64,000 nucleotides of DNA. Origin: Oscillospiraceae bacterium (lineage in GTDB: Bacteria; Bacillota; Clostridia; Oscillospirales; Oscillospiraceae). The notes below the pieces were generated by a model, which was not told the origin of the DNA, ran no database searches, and was given only the letters and a program-made list of their open reading frames with translations. The position numbers were made by a program, and so were the translations under genes. Of this stretch, positions 40,951 through 49,955 are shown piece after piece. Location: assembly GCA_910574635.1 (NCBI GenBank), contig CAJTCG010000010.1:1-64000 (forward strand), in the 5' to 3' direction. Positions within the stretch are counted from its first letter, which is position 1. Every line of letters begins with the position of its first letter.

Positions 40951-43900
40951 ATGCGCATCAAACAACGAGTTTTATCCCTGCTGCTGGCCGGGGCGCTGCT
41001 GGTCCCCGGGCTTCCGGCGGCGGAGGCCGCCTGGGGCGGCGCGGACCTGGGCGGCATCTCCGCCACGGTCCGGGTGGACTGGCCCCAGACCCTGGAGGCC
41101 CTCCGGGATCGGAGGGTCCGGGCGGAGCTGTACCAGGAGGGCCGTTCCCTGGGAACGCTGGACCTGACGGAGGAAGACGGCCGGGCGGACCTGGGCGGCT
41201 ATCCCGCCGTTGTGGCCCTGCGGAACCAGGACGGCGGAGAGCTGGGCGGCGGAAGATGGCCCGGCTATCTGGACATGTCCGTCTCCGGCCTGCCCCAGGG
41301 GAATTACACCCTGGAATTTACCGGGGACGGCTACGCGGACTGCCGCCAGGAGCTGACCATTGACCGCTATTCCCAGCATGTCACCCTGGGCACGGCGGAC
41401 GCCTCCTTCACCCTGGGGGACGTGGACGGCGACGGCCGGGTCAGCAGCCGGGACCGGGAGGAGCTGGCGGAGGCCCTGGGCTCCGCCGGCCGCCGGGACC
41501 TGGAGCGCTATGACCTGAACGGCGACGGCGTGGTGGACGTGTACGACCTGGCCATCGTCAGCCGGAACCGGAACGCCGAGGGCCGTCCGGAGGTCCGGGA
41601 CACGAACCTCCTGGCCCCGCTGGTGGAGGAGGTCCGCCTGGGGGAGGGGGCCAGCCTGTCCTCCGGCATTCTGGAAGACCTGTTCCGGAATAACGGCCAG
41701 ACCGTCACCCTCTCCGGCATGCCCTTGGAGCTGGCCGTCTCCCTGGCGGAGCCGGTGGAGATGGAGGAGATCCGGATCGTCTCCCCCGAGGGGCCCGAGG
41801 CCATGCGGGAGGGCTCCGTAGCCGTGACTTATGAGGACGGAAGCGGGGAAACCATCCCCTTCGACCTCTCCCTGCCCGAGGGGATTCGCGCCATCGGCCC
41901 CGTGGAGGGCAGCAGCGTGGTGAAGATCTCCCTGGGCCGCCGGGTGGCGGTAAAGGAGATCGTCATCACCGTCACCCGCACCGAGGGCGGGGACTACACC
42001 ACCGTGGAATCCATCCAGTTCCTCCGGGAGATCATCCCGGAGCGGCCCTCCGCCGCCGGCAGCGTGGTGCGGAACCTCACCGCCGCCGCCGGAAGCGAGA
42101 AGGTCAGCCTCCGCTGGAGCGAGGTGCCCAACGTCTCCGGCTACCGGGTGGACTACTGGCTCCAGGACGGCAGCGGCAGCCGCCGCTCGTTGCGGGTGGA
42201 CGTGCCCCGGGCGGAGGTCACGGGGCTGGAGAATCTGAAAACCTACCTGTTCACCGTCACCCCCGTGGACGGCGCCTGGGAGGGGACGGCCTGTGACCCC
42301 GTGTCCGCCACGCCCCAGCCCGCCCGGGCTCCCAGCGCGCCGGACATGGTGAGCGTAAGCTCCCTGGACAGCGCCCTGTCCGTGGGCTGGAAGGCGGCGG
42401 AGAACGCCACCTTCTACGAGGTCTATTACAAGGCCGAGGATGAGTCCGGCTACCGCCAGTGGGGCGGCCGCCTCAGCAATACCAGCACGGTTATTACGGA
42501 CCTGACCAACGATGTCACCTATTCCATCTACATCCAGGCGGGGAACAGCATGGGGGTCAGCGGACCCTCCCGCACCGCCCTGGGAACCCCCTCCGCCGTG
42601 GATTACTCCCGCCCGGAGGGCATCCCCACCGAGGGCGTTCTGGACTGGCAGGACATCGAAGAGGTGTGGCTGGCGAATCCCAAGAATGTCTCTCCCACCG
42701 CCTATCCCGCAAGCAAGCCCTTCCAGCCGGAGTTTATGGCCGACGGCGATTTCAGCACCCACTGGACGTCCCACTCCTACAATGACGGCAACTGGTGGGA
42801 CGGCAAGCAGGTCCTGGCGACCTTCAAGCGGCCCGTGGACCTCAGCAGCGTCATCTGGGTCCCCCGGCTGGACGGAAGCTATCCCAACAACCTCCGGCTC
42901 TACACCGTCACCGTCTGGCGGCAGGGCGACAATCTGAACGGCCCCGGCACCCTGGTGTCCCCGAATCCCCTCCAGGGGGGCAGCGCCTCCGACCATAACA
43001 CCTGGCTAAGCGTGGGGAACAACCCCGCCGTGACGAAGTTTGCCGTGCTGCCCTTCGAGCCGGTGACGGACGTGGTGAAGATCGCCGTTACCATCGAGCA
43101 GGTGGCCTACACGGCGGTGAGCCTGTCGGAGCTGATGTTTATGGAGTACGATCCGGCCCGCTGCCTGCCGGACAACATCACGGCCCTCTTCTCCGACGAG
43201 CTGCGGACCGTCCTGCGCCCCGGCGTCACCCAGGCGGACATCCAGGCCCTCCGGCAGCGGCTGGAGAGCGGCGAGCGGAACTATTACATGAACCTGGACA
43301 CCCTGGCGGACGAGCTGGACCTGGCGGAGGAGCTGCTGCGGAGCGGGACCTCCTCCGGCGTGGTGCAAAGCGGCGTCCAGTCCCGCAGCGCCGGAGCGGA
43401 CGCGAAGTACCAGCAGGGCGGCAGCGACCTCCAGCCCCTGGGCGTGGCCGCCGGGGCGGGGCAGGAGCTGACCGTCTACGCCTCCGGCATCCCGGCGGGA
43501 CAGAAGCTGACGGTTTACGCCAGCCAGTTCAACGCCGAGGCCTCCGCCTGGCGGGCGGAGATCGGAGCGCTGTCCAATGGGCGGAATGTGCTGACGGTTC
43601 CCCAGATCGGCAGCCAGAACACCCCCCAGGGCGGCAGCCTGTATCTGACCTACGGCGGCGCGAATCCCGAGGGCATCCGCCTCCACATCCGCCGGGGAAC
43701 GGACATCCCGGTGCTGGAGCTGGCGGATTGGCATGCCTGGAACGACGGCCAGCGGAGAACGGAGCTGGGACGCTACGTGGACGAGCTGGAAGCCTATGCC
43801 GCCGGTCTGGCGGGAGACGCGCAGACGAACTTCCGCAACGTTACGGAGATTTCCACCCCCACCATGCTGCTCTCCCTGCCCGCGGCGGCGGTGCAAAGCG

Positions 43901-45825
43901 GCGCGGGCCGGAGCCGGGCGGAGCGGATCGAGACCCTGTACCAGGCCGTCCTGGCCTGGGAGGACGTGATGCACATCTGCAAAACCACCCAGGGCATCGA
44001 CAAGACCTACGCCCAAAACGACATGCGGACCCGCCAGAACATCCGCTGCATGCAGATGTTCGCGGGAGCGTTCATGTACGCGGCGGGGAACCACATCGGC
44101 ATTGGTTACGGCTCCTGCGCCGGCATGGCCTGCGGAAAGCCCATCAGCTCCATGGGGGCCTCCGACACGGCGAACCGGCTCTTCGGCTGGGGCATCGCCC
44201 ACGAGATCGGCCACAACATGGACAAGCTGGGCAAAGCTGAAATCACCAACAACCTCTATGCCCTGATGGTCCAGACTTACGACGGGAAGCAGAACACCCT
44301 GGCCTCCCGCCTGGAGAAGAGCGGCAAATACCCGGGCATTTTCACAAAGACCGCCCAGGGCCTCCCCGGCGACTCCAACGACGTGTTCGTCCAGCTGGGG
44401 CTCTACTGGCAGCTCCACCTGGCCTATGACGGCGGGGACAAGCCCATGGACTTCTACAACCGCTTCTTCAAGGCCTGGAAGGCGGGGACCTATTTCGGCG
44501 GCGAAACCAATTATCAGGACCGGGTGGCCCGCACCGCCTCCGCCGTGGCGAACCGGAATCTGACGGAGTTCTTCACCCGCTGGGGCATGACCCTCAGCGA
44601 CAGCACCAAGGCGGAGCTGGCGAAGCTCCCGGAGGAGCCCCGGGCCCTCTGGTATCTCAGCGATCAAAGCCGCCGGGACCGGCTGGCAGGGGTTTCCCAG
44701 GGCCAGGGAACCGTCTCCCTGACGGCGGCTCTGGAGGGGGAGAAGGCGGTCAAGCTGACCATCACCTCCTCCGTCACCCAGGGGAAGGTCCAGGGCTATG
44801 AGATCCTCCGCAACGGCGTTCCCATCGCCTTCACTGCGGAGGCCGTCTATACGGATACCATCGGCTCCGCCAACCACCGGACCTTTGCCTACAGCGTCCG
44901 GGCCTATGACACCCTGGGGAACCGCATTGCCGAGGCCTCGGCCCCGGAGCTGCGGATTGCCTACGACAAAACCGTCCCGGCGGACGCCTATGACATTTCC
45001 CGGAACGGGACCACCGTTACCTTTACTATGAAGGAGGAAACCCCGGTTTCCGGCTTGAAGCTGACAGGGGTCCCCGCGTCGGGTAAATTCACCGTCACCG
45101 TCACGGATAAGGACGGAAAAACCACCACTGCCCGCTCCGGCGACTTCGGCCAGGGAAACCAGGCCGTGGACGACAAGAGCAGCTACCTGACCTATTTCCA
45201 GAAGCCCGGCGCGGAGGCGGCGGACACCCGCATTTGGACCTACGACGCCAAGACCGTTACCGTCACCGGCGTCCCGGAGAATGTGGCTCCCCAGCTCATC
45301 AGCTACGCCGGGGACGACGTGGCCTTCCTGGAGAACGGGGCCGTGGGCGTATTGTCCAAGGCGTACCGCTACGGCACGGAGGCCGGGCAGGTCATCCCCG
45401 CCGGGACGCTGATTGTCACCGGCACCTACCGGGGCGACCCGGCCTATCAGACGGTGAAGATCGAGGGCCGGTTCACCCGGACCGTCCTCACCGGAGAGGC
45501 GGAGGAGGTTCAGACTACCACCGAATCCCGCTGGCTGGACGGCAGGGCCCTGCTTTTCGCGGAGATTCCCGCCGACGGCAAGGTCTGCGACATCAGCGAC
45601 GGCCTCTTCATCTTCATCCCCAACGTCCAGAAGGAGGCGGAGCTCCAGGGCGGGACCAGCGCGTGCAACGCCGCCAGCCTCCTGCCCGCCCAGATGCGGG
45701 CGGTGCTCTCCCGGACGGACAAGCCTACCCTGGCGGAGAGCCAGCGGGTAACGGCGGAGACGCTTTGGATCAACACCCCCGGCGGGGAGGACCTGCCGGC
45801 TATCGAATTGGAGGAAGGCGAATGA
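40951..45825 (+). CDS. Giant secreted M60-like (mucinase-type) metallopeptidase with a dockerin-like module
   Basis: A 1624-residue exported protein. Order: signal peptide (1-27, cleavage after AEA); beta-rich region; dockerin-like module (about 153-208) with two calcium loops DVDGDGRVSSRD and DLNGDGVVDVYD; a further beta domain; two fibronectin-III domains (about 370-460 and 462-550); a discoidin/F5-8C-like domain (about 585-732, FMADGDFSTHWTS); then an M60/enhancin-type gluzincin domain. Its zinc site is HEIGHN (His1084, Glu1085, His1088) followed by Glu1097 in AEITNNLYAL, the expected HExxH-x8-E. C-terminal beta domains complete it. M60-like enzymes cleave O-glycosylated mucins. The stop overlaps the next gene's ATG. 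Confidence 0.88.
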   Translation: MRIKQRVLSLLLAGALLVPGLPAAEAAWGGADLGGISATVRVDWPQTLEALRDRRVRAELYQEGRSLGTLDLTEEDGRADLGGYPAVVALRNQDGGELGGGRWPGYLDMSVSGLPQGNYTLEFTGDGYADCRQELTIDRYSQHVTLGTADASFTLGDVDGDGRVSSRDREELAEALGSAGRRDLERYDLNGDGVVDVYDLAIVSRNRNAEGRPEVRDTNLLAPLVEEVRLGEGASLSSGILEDLFRNNGQTVTLSGMPLELAVSLAEPVEMEEIRIVSPEGPEAMREGSVAVTYEDGSGETIPFDLSLPEGIRAIGPVEGSSVVKISLGRRVAVKEIVITVTRTEGGDYTTVESIQFLREIIPERPSAAGSVVRNLTAAAGSEKVSLRWSEVPNVSGYRVDYWLQDGSGSRRSLRVDVPRAEVTGLENLKTYLFTVTPVDGAWEGTACDPVSATPQPARAPSAPDMVSVSSLDSALSVGWKAAENATFYEVYYKAEDESGYRQWGGRLSNTSTVITDLTNDVTYSIYIQAGNSMGVSGPSRTALGTPSAVDYSRPEGIPTEGVLDWQDIEEVWLANPKNVSPTAYPASKPFQPEFMADGDFSTHWTSHSYNDGNWWDGKQVLATFKRPVDLSSVIWVPRLDGSYPNNLRLYTVTVWRQGDNLNGPGTLVSPNPLQGGSASDHNTWLSVGNNPAVTKFAVLPFEPVTDVVKIAVTIEQVAYTAVSLSELMFMEYDPARCLPDNITALFSDELRTVLRPGVTQADIQALRQRLESGERNYYMNLDTLADELDLAEELLRSGTSSGVVQSGVQSRSAGADAKYQQGGSDLQPLGVAAGAGQELTVYASGIPAGQKLTVYASQFNAEASAWRAEIGALSNGRNVLTVPQIGSQNTPQGGSLYLTYGGANPEGIRLHIRRGTDIPVLELADWHAWNDGQRRTELGRYVDELEAYAAGLAGDAQTNFRNVTEISTPTMLLSLPAAAVQSGAGRSRAERIETLYQAVLAWEDVMHICKTTQGIDKTYAQNDMRTRQNIRCMQMFAGAFMYAAGNHIGIGYGSCAGMACGKPISSMGASDTANRLFGWGIAHEIGHNMDKLGKAEITNNLYALMVQTYDGKQNTLASRLEKSGKYPGIFTKTAQGLPGDSNDVFVQLGLYWQLHLAYDGGDKPMDFYNRFFKAWKAGTYFGGETNYQDRVARTASAVANRNLTEFFTRWGMTLSDSTKAELAKLPEEPRALWYLSDQSRRDRLAGVSQGQGTVSLTAALEGEKAVKLTITSSVTQGKVQGYEILRNGVPIAFTAEAVYTDTIGSANHRTFAYSVRAYDTLGNRIAEASAPELRIAYDKTVPADAYDISRNGTTVTFTMKEETPVSGLKLTGVPASGKFTVTVTDKDGKTTTARSGDFGQGNQAVDDKSSYLTYFQKPGAEAADTRIWTYDAKTVTVTGVPENVAPQLISYAGDDVAFLENGAVGVLSKAYRYGTEAGQVIPAGTLIVTGTYRGDPAYQTVKIEGRFTRTVLTGEAEEVQTTTESRWLDGRALLFAEIPADGKVCDISDGLFIFIPNVQKEAELQGGTSACNAASLLPAQMRAVLSRTDKPTLAESQRVTAETLWINTPGGEDLPAIELEEGE

Positions 45826-46883
45826 AGCGTATTGTATCCGGCCTTCTGGCCCTGTGCCTGCTCTGCGCCCTGCCGGTGACGGCGGCGGCCCGGAGCAATC
45901 CGGCCCTCTTCTGCCGGGAGCGGGACGGCGAGGTCCGCCTCACCCTGGAGGGCCTGGACCGCCAGGTCTGCGCCCTCCAGCTGGAGCTGGTTTTAGAGGG
46001 GGAGTGTCCCGACGCCCGCTTTGCGTCCGGGCTTCGGGAGGCCTACAGCCCGGACTGCCATGTGGAGGCGGACCGGGATGAAACCGTTGTGACCATCTAC
46101 CTGGTGGCGGAGGACGAGCCCCTGTCGGGCCGGTCCCTGAACCTGGGGACGCTGACGCCGGGGAGCGCCTTCCGCCTCCCCGCCCGGGCGGAATTGCTGC
46201 TGCTGGACCGGAGCCTCCAGCCCATCTTCGAGGGACGGATTTCCCTGAAGGCGGATCGAGACGAGCCCGACCCCGTCCAGAGCGTCCTGGCGTTCCAGGA
46301 CGTGCGGCCGGGGGACTGGTGCTATGACGCGGTGCGCTACGTCTTTGAGGCGGGGCTGATGAACGGCACTGCCGCCGATACGTTCACTCCCAACGCCTCC
46401 ACCACACGGGGGCAGATCGTGGCCATTCTCTACCGGCTGGAGGGCTCTCCCGCCCCCGTTCAGGGGAATGCCGATTCCTCCTTTATCCTCGTGGGGGGTG
46501 AGCCCGCCGGGCAGACCACCTTCAGCGACGTGGCCCCCGGGGCCTATTACGCCGCCGCCGTCTCCTGGGCCTCGGCGGGCGGCATCGTCAACGGCTACGG
46601 AGACGGGACGTTCCGGCCCAATAACCTCATCACCCGGGAGCAGCTGGCGGCGTTTTTGTATCGCTATGCCTCTCAAAAGGGGCGGGACGTGTCCGGCCGG
46701 ACGGCGCTGAACGCCTTTGCCGACGCGGGACAGGTTGCCTCCTATGCCGTGGAGCCCTTGAGCTGGGCCGTGTCGGCGGGCCTGGTCAACGGCGTTTCCG
46801 CCGATACCCTGTCCCCCAGGGGGAACGCCAGCCGGGCCCAGGTAGCGGTGATCCTCAGCCGCTTCGTGCAGAACGTGCGCTGA
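45822..46883 (+). CDS. SLH-domain surface protein with a possible cohesin-like N-terminal domain
   Basis: A 353-residue exported protein: signal peptide (1-22), a beta-sandwich region (about 23-145), then three SLH repeats (about 150-205, 226-280, 293-350; VLAFQDVRPGDWCYDAVRY, TFSDVAPGAYYAAAVSWA, NAFADAGQVASYAVEPLSW) that bind wall polymer. The N-terminal region has the cadence of cohesins: VRLTLEGLDRQVCALQLEL, later TVTIYLVAEDEPLSG and LNLGTLTPG. The match is by pattern only. Its ATG overlaps the stop of the dockerin-bearing peptidase (ATGA), so the two are made together; anchoring the peptidase is the obvious hypothesis. Confidence 0.85.
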   Translation: MKRIVSGLLALCLLCALPVTAAARSNPALFCRERDGEVRLTLEGLDRQVCALQLELVLEGECPDARFASGLREAYSPDCHVEADRDETVVTIYLVAEDEPLSGRSLNLGTLTPGSAFRLPARAELLLLDRSLQPIFEGRISLKADRDEPDPVQSVLAFQDVRPGDWCYDAVRYVFEAGLMNGTAADTFTPNASTTRGQIVAILYRLEGSPAPVQGNADSSFILVGGEPAGQTTFSDVAPGAYYAAAVSWASAGGIVNGYGDGTFRPNNLITREQLAAFLYRYASQKGRDVSGRTALNAFADAGQVASYAVEPLSWAVSAGLVNGVSADTLSPRGNASRAQVAVILSRFVQNVR

Positions 46884-46901
46884 GAGGTTTAGAAAAAAGA
46901 G

Positions 46902-46935
46902 AACCGGCGGACCGTTTCGGTCCGCCGGTTTTTTG
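46902..46935. terminator. Bidirectional terminator between the SLH gene and ilvA
   Basis: AACCGGCGGACC and GGTCCGCCGGTT form a 12-bp stem with a T run on each outgoing strand, between convergent genes. Confidence 0.9.
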
Positions 46936-46952
46936 CTTGGCAGGAAAAGCCC

Positions 46953-48140
46953 TTACCGCATGAGGTAACCCTTGGATTGCAGCTCCAGCTGCAAAGCCTC
47001 GGCGTGGCGGCTGTCCCGGGTTTCCAGCACCATGGTGACGATACAGGCCCCCACGTCGGAGTCCTTGTCCTCCCGGTTGTGGTTGACGCTGATGATGTTG
47101 GCCCCGCTGTCCGACACCACCTGGAGCATCCGCAGAAGGCTTCCCGGCTTATCCTCCACCTTGGTGGTCAGCTCCACCAGGCGGCCCGCCTTGGAAAGGC
47201 CCTTGGTGATGATGCGGGAGAGGGTGGTCACGTCCACGTTGCCGCCGGAGACCAGGCAGACGGTTTTCCGCCCATCGGTCTTCACCTTGCCGAACATGCA
47301 GGCGGCCACCGGGGTGGCCCCGGCCCCCTCCGCCACGGTCTTCTGCTCCTCCATCAGCGCCAGAATGGCGGAGGCGATCTCATCCTCCGTGACGGTGACC
47401 ACCTCGTCCACGTATTCCTTGCAGAGGGCGAAGGTCAGGTCCCCGGGCCGCTTCACGGCGATGCCGTCGGCGATGGTGGCTACGCCGGAGAGCTCCGTGG
47501 GTTCCCCGGCGTGAAGGGAGAGGTACATGGAAGGGGCCCCCGCCGCCTGGACGCCGATAACCCGGCAGTCCGGCTTCCGCTGCTTCACGGCGTAGGCCAC
47601 GCCGCTGATGAGCCCGCCGCCGCCGATGGGGACCACCACCTGCTCCACCTCCGGCAGCTGTTCCAGGATTTCCAGGCCGATGGTGCCCTGCCCGGCGATG
47701 ACGAACGGGTCGTTGAAGGGGTGGGCGAAGGTATAGCCCTCCTCCCGGCAGAGGCGCTGGGCCTCCGCCGCCGCGTCGTCGTATACGCCGGGGACCAGCA
47801 CCACCTGGGCGCCGTAGCCTTTCGTGGCCTCCACCTTGCTGATGGGGGCCCCGGCGGGCATGCAGATGACGGAGGGGATGCCCAGCCGGGCGGCGGACAG
47901 GGCGATGCCCTGGGCGTGGTTCCCGGCGGAGCAGGCGATGACGCCCTTCTCCGCCTCCTCCGGCGTCAGGGATCGGATTTTGTTGAAAGCCCCCCGAAGC
48001 TTAAAGGAGCCGGTGAGCTGCAAGTTCTCCGCCTTGATGTAGAGGTCCCGGCCCAGCCTGGGGGCGGGGTGGAGGGGGGTCCGGCGGGCGACGCCCTCCA
48101 GCGCGTTCTGCGCGTCCCGTATCATGTCCAAGGTCAGCAT
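46953..48140 (-). CDS. ilvA: Threonine ammonia-lyase (threonine dehydratase) with ACT domain
   Basis: A 395-residue fold-type II pyridoxal-phosphate enzyme that deaminates threonine to 2-oxobutanoate. PLP lysine in LTGSFKLRGAFNK (near 47), SAGNHAQGIA, and the phosphate-binding GGGGLISG (near 175). A single C-terminal ACT domain (about 320-395, VELTTKVEDKPGSLLRML) is present. This shorter one-ACT form occurs in catabolic (TdcB-like) and some biosynthetic enzymes, so isoleucine synthesis versus threonine use is not settled. ATG 48140 has AAAGGGG upstream. A sodium symporter gene lies 48 bp upstream on the same strand and may import the substrate. Confidence 0.92.
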   Translation of the reverse strand: MLTLDMIRDAQNALEGVARRTPLHPAPRLGRDLYIKAENLQLTGSFKLRGAFNKIRSLTPEEAEKGVIACSAGNHAQGIALSAARLGIPSVICMPAGAPISKVEATKGYGAQVVLVPGVYDDAAAEAQRLCREEGYTFAHPFNDPFVIAGQGTIGLEILEQLPEVEQVVVPIGGGGLISGVAYAVKQRKPDCRVIGVQAAGAPSMYLSLHAGEPTELSGVATIADGIAVKRPGDLTFALCKEYVDEVVTVTEDEIASAILALMEEQKTVAEGAGATPVAACMFGKVKTDGRKTVCLVSGGNVDVTTLSRIITKGLSKAGRLVELTTKVEDKPGSLLRMLQVVSDSGANIISVNHNREDKDSDVGACIVTMVLETRDSRHAEALQLELQSKGYLMR

Positions 48141-48188
48141 TGATTTTCCCCTTTCCGCAGGGTTTTCCCCACAGCGAAATACGCCCGG

Positions 48189-49631
48189 TTACGGCTTCCC
48201 CGCGTCCAGAAAGACGGAGGGGCGGCTTTTGTACGTGGCAAGGCTGACCACGACCAGGGCCGCGCCGCAGGCAATGGTCCCCGGCACGGCGGAGCCCAGG
48301 CCGAAGGGCTCTCCCGCCAGCTTCCAGCCCACGCACACGGTAAAACCGGCGGCCATGCCGGCGATGACGCCGGCGGAGGTGGCCTTCCTCCAGAAGAGGG
48401 CGGCAAAGGCCGGGATGCCCGCCGCCGCCGCGTAGAAGCTCCAGGCGAACATGAGGATATTATACGCGTTCTTGATGTAAAGCGCAATGACCAAAGCGCC
48501 CAGGGGCAAAATAATCGAGAAAATCCGGGAGAGGAGGATTTCCGTCTTGTCCTTCATCTCCGGGAAGAAGGTCTTGCCGATGTCGTGGACGCAGGTCTGG
48601 ACGCTGACCAGCAGATAGCTGTCCGCCGTGGACATGATGACGGAGAGGATGCCCGCCAGGGCCAGGCCCGTCAGGCCGATGGGCAGCACGCGGATGGCCA
48701 GGGCGGGGACCACGGCGTCGGTGCTGCCGTATACCGCCTGGGCGTCGTCTCCGATGATCTGGTGGGCGGCCACGCCCATGAAGTAGACCAGGGCGATGGT
48801 CACGCCGTAGACGGCGGTGCCCAGGAACATGCCCTTTTTGGCGGAGCTGCGGTCCTTGGCTGCGAAGGCCCGCTGCCACATCTCCGCCCCGGCCATGGTG
48901 AAGACCAGATAGGTGACGATATCCCCCAGGATATCGCCGTTGAGGTAGGGCTTTGCCAGGGCCGGGTCCAGGCCCGCCAGGAAGTTGGAGAAGCCGCCGA
49001 TGCTCTTGAGGGAAGCCGCGGGGATGAGGATGTATACAAAGAGAATCAGCATGTAGAACTGAAGCACGTCGGTGTAGACCACGCCGAAAAGACCGCTGGA
49101 GGCGGTGTAGACCATGAAGATGATACAGGCGATGAGGGCCCCGGCCTCAAAGCTGAGGCCCACCTGGCCCCCCAGCATGTTGATGATGGTGGCGGTGGCC
49201 GTCACCTGGGAGGCCACGGTGCCCATCATGGTGAAGGCCACCATGGCCGCCAGCAGGATTTTCGCCGGCTTGCCGAAGCGCCGGTGGAAGAGGTCCGGGA
49301 TGGAGGTCACGTCGTACTTTATGCCGATATCGGAAATCTTCCCGGCGATGCCGGAGAAGAGGAACATGCCCAAAAGATAAGGAATGGCGGTCATGACCGC
49401 CTTAAAGCCGCTGGAATAGGCGACGCCCGCCCGTCCCATAAGGCCGCTGCCGCCGATGATGGTGGCGCAGACCGTGGCCATCATCACCAGGGGCCCCAGG
49501 GACCGGCCCGCCACGTAGTAATCCCCCGTGTTCTTGATGCGGCGGACGAAATAGACGCCCACCGCCACCATGGAGAGCAGATAAACCGCAATGATGCCGA
49601 GGTCCAGAATGCTGAGCTGCGTGTGATCCAT
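48189..49631 (-). CDS. Sodium:solute symporter (SSS family)
   Basis: A 480-residue transporter with about thirteen helices in the LeuT-like fold. YYVAGRSLGPLVMMATVCATIIGGSGLMG (residues about 38-66) is the typical SSS segment, and the sodium-site helix reads ILSVIMSTADSYLLV (near 330). Relatives carry proline, pantothenate, sugars or carboxylates; the substrate is not decidable. It is first in a probable two-gene operon with ilvA, suggesting an amino-acid or keto-acid substrate. The ribosome site is moderate (AAAGGAACAGG). Confidence 0.88.
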   Translation of the reverse strand: MDHTQLSILDLGIIAVYLLSMVAVGVYFVRRIKNTGDYYVAGRSLGPLVMMATVCATIIGGSGLMGRAGVAYSSGFKAVMTAIPYLLGMFLFSGIAGKISDIGIKYDVTSIPDLFHRRFGKPAKILLAAMVAFTMMGTVASQVTATATIINMLGGQVGLSFEAGALIACIIFMVYTASSGLFGVVYTDVLQFYMLILFVYILIPAASLKSIGGFSNFLAGLDPALAKPYLNGDILGDIVTYLVFTMAGAEMWQRAFAAKDRSSAKKGMFLGTAVYGVTIALVYFMGVAAHQIIGDDAQAVYGSTDAVVPALAIRVLPIGLTGLALAGILSVIMSTADSYLLVSVQTCVHDIGKTFFPEMKDKTEILLSRIFSIILPLGALVIALYIKNAYNILMFAWSFYAAAAGIPAFAALFWRKATSAGVIAGMAAGFTVCVGWKLAGEPFGLGSAVPGTIACGAALVVVSLATYKSRPSVFLDAGKP

Positions 49632-49758
49632 GTTACCTGTTCCTTTCCGTTTCCTTTGCCTGCCCTTACGTCGAAGTCCTCAAAAAAGAAGTCTTTCCGT
49701 TTGCCGCGCCGGAGGAGAAACGCCGTCTCCATTGCGGGAGCCTTTCCTAATTAAACCA

Positions 49759-49787
49759 ATTATAGCAGAAAAAGGAAATTTCGTCGA
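49759..49787 (-). promoter_or_regulatory. Probable promoter of the symporter-ilvA operon
   Basis: A perfect minus-strand TATAAT (49759-49764) lies 17 bp from a weak -35 TCGACG (49782-49787). The rest of the 49632-49861 gap holds nothing recognised. Confidence 0.5.
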
Positions 49788-49861
49788 GGGATTTTGAGGG
49801 AATTTTATGATGAAAGTAAAGATTTTTAGTGAAAATGCCAGGACATTTCTCCCTTAAAATG

Positions 49862-49890
49862 AAAAAAGCGGCGTCCCGTTAAGACGCCGC
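49862..49890 (-). terminator. Terminator after the CapA-like gene
   Basis: On the minus strand GCGGCGTC-loop-GACGCCGC is followed by TTTTTT. Confidence 0.9.
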
Positions 49891-49955
49891 AAGGAATCCT
49901 ATGAAGCTTGAAAAGACCCCGGAAAGGATTTTTCGAGCCGCCTCATCGGGCACCC

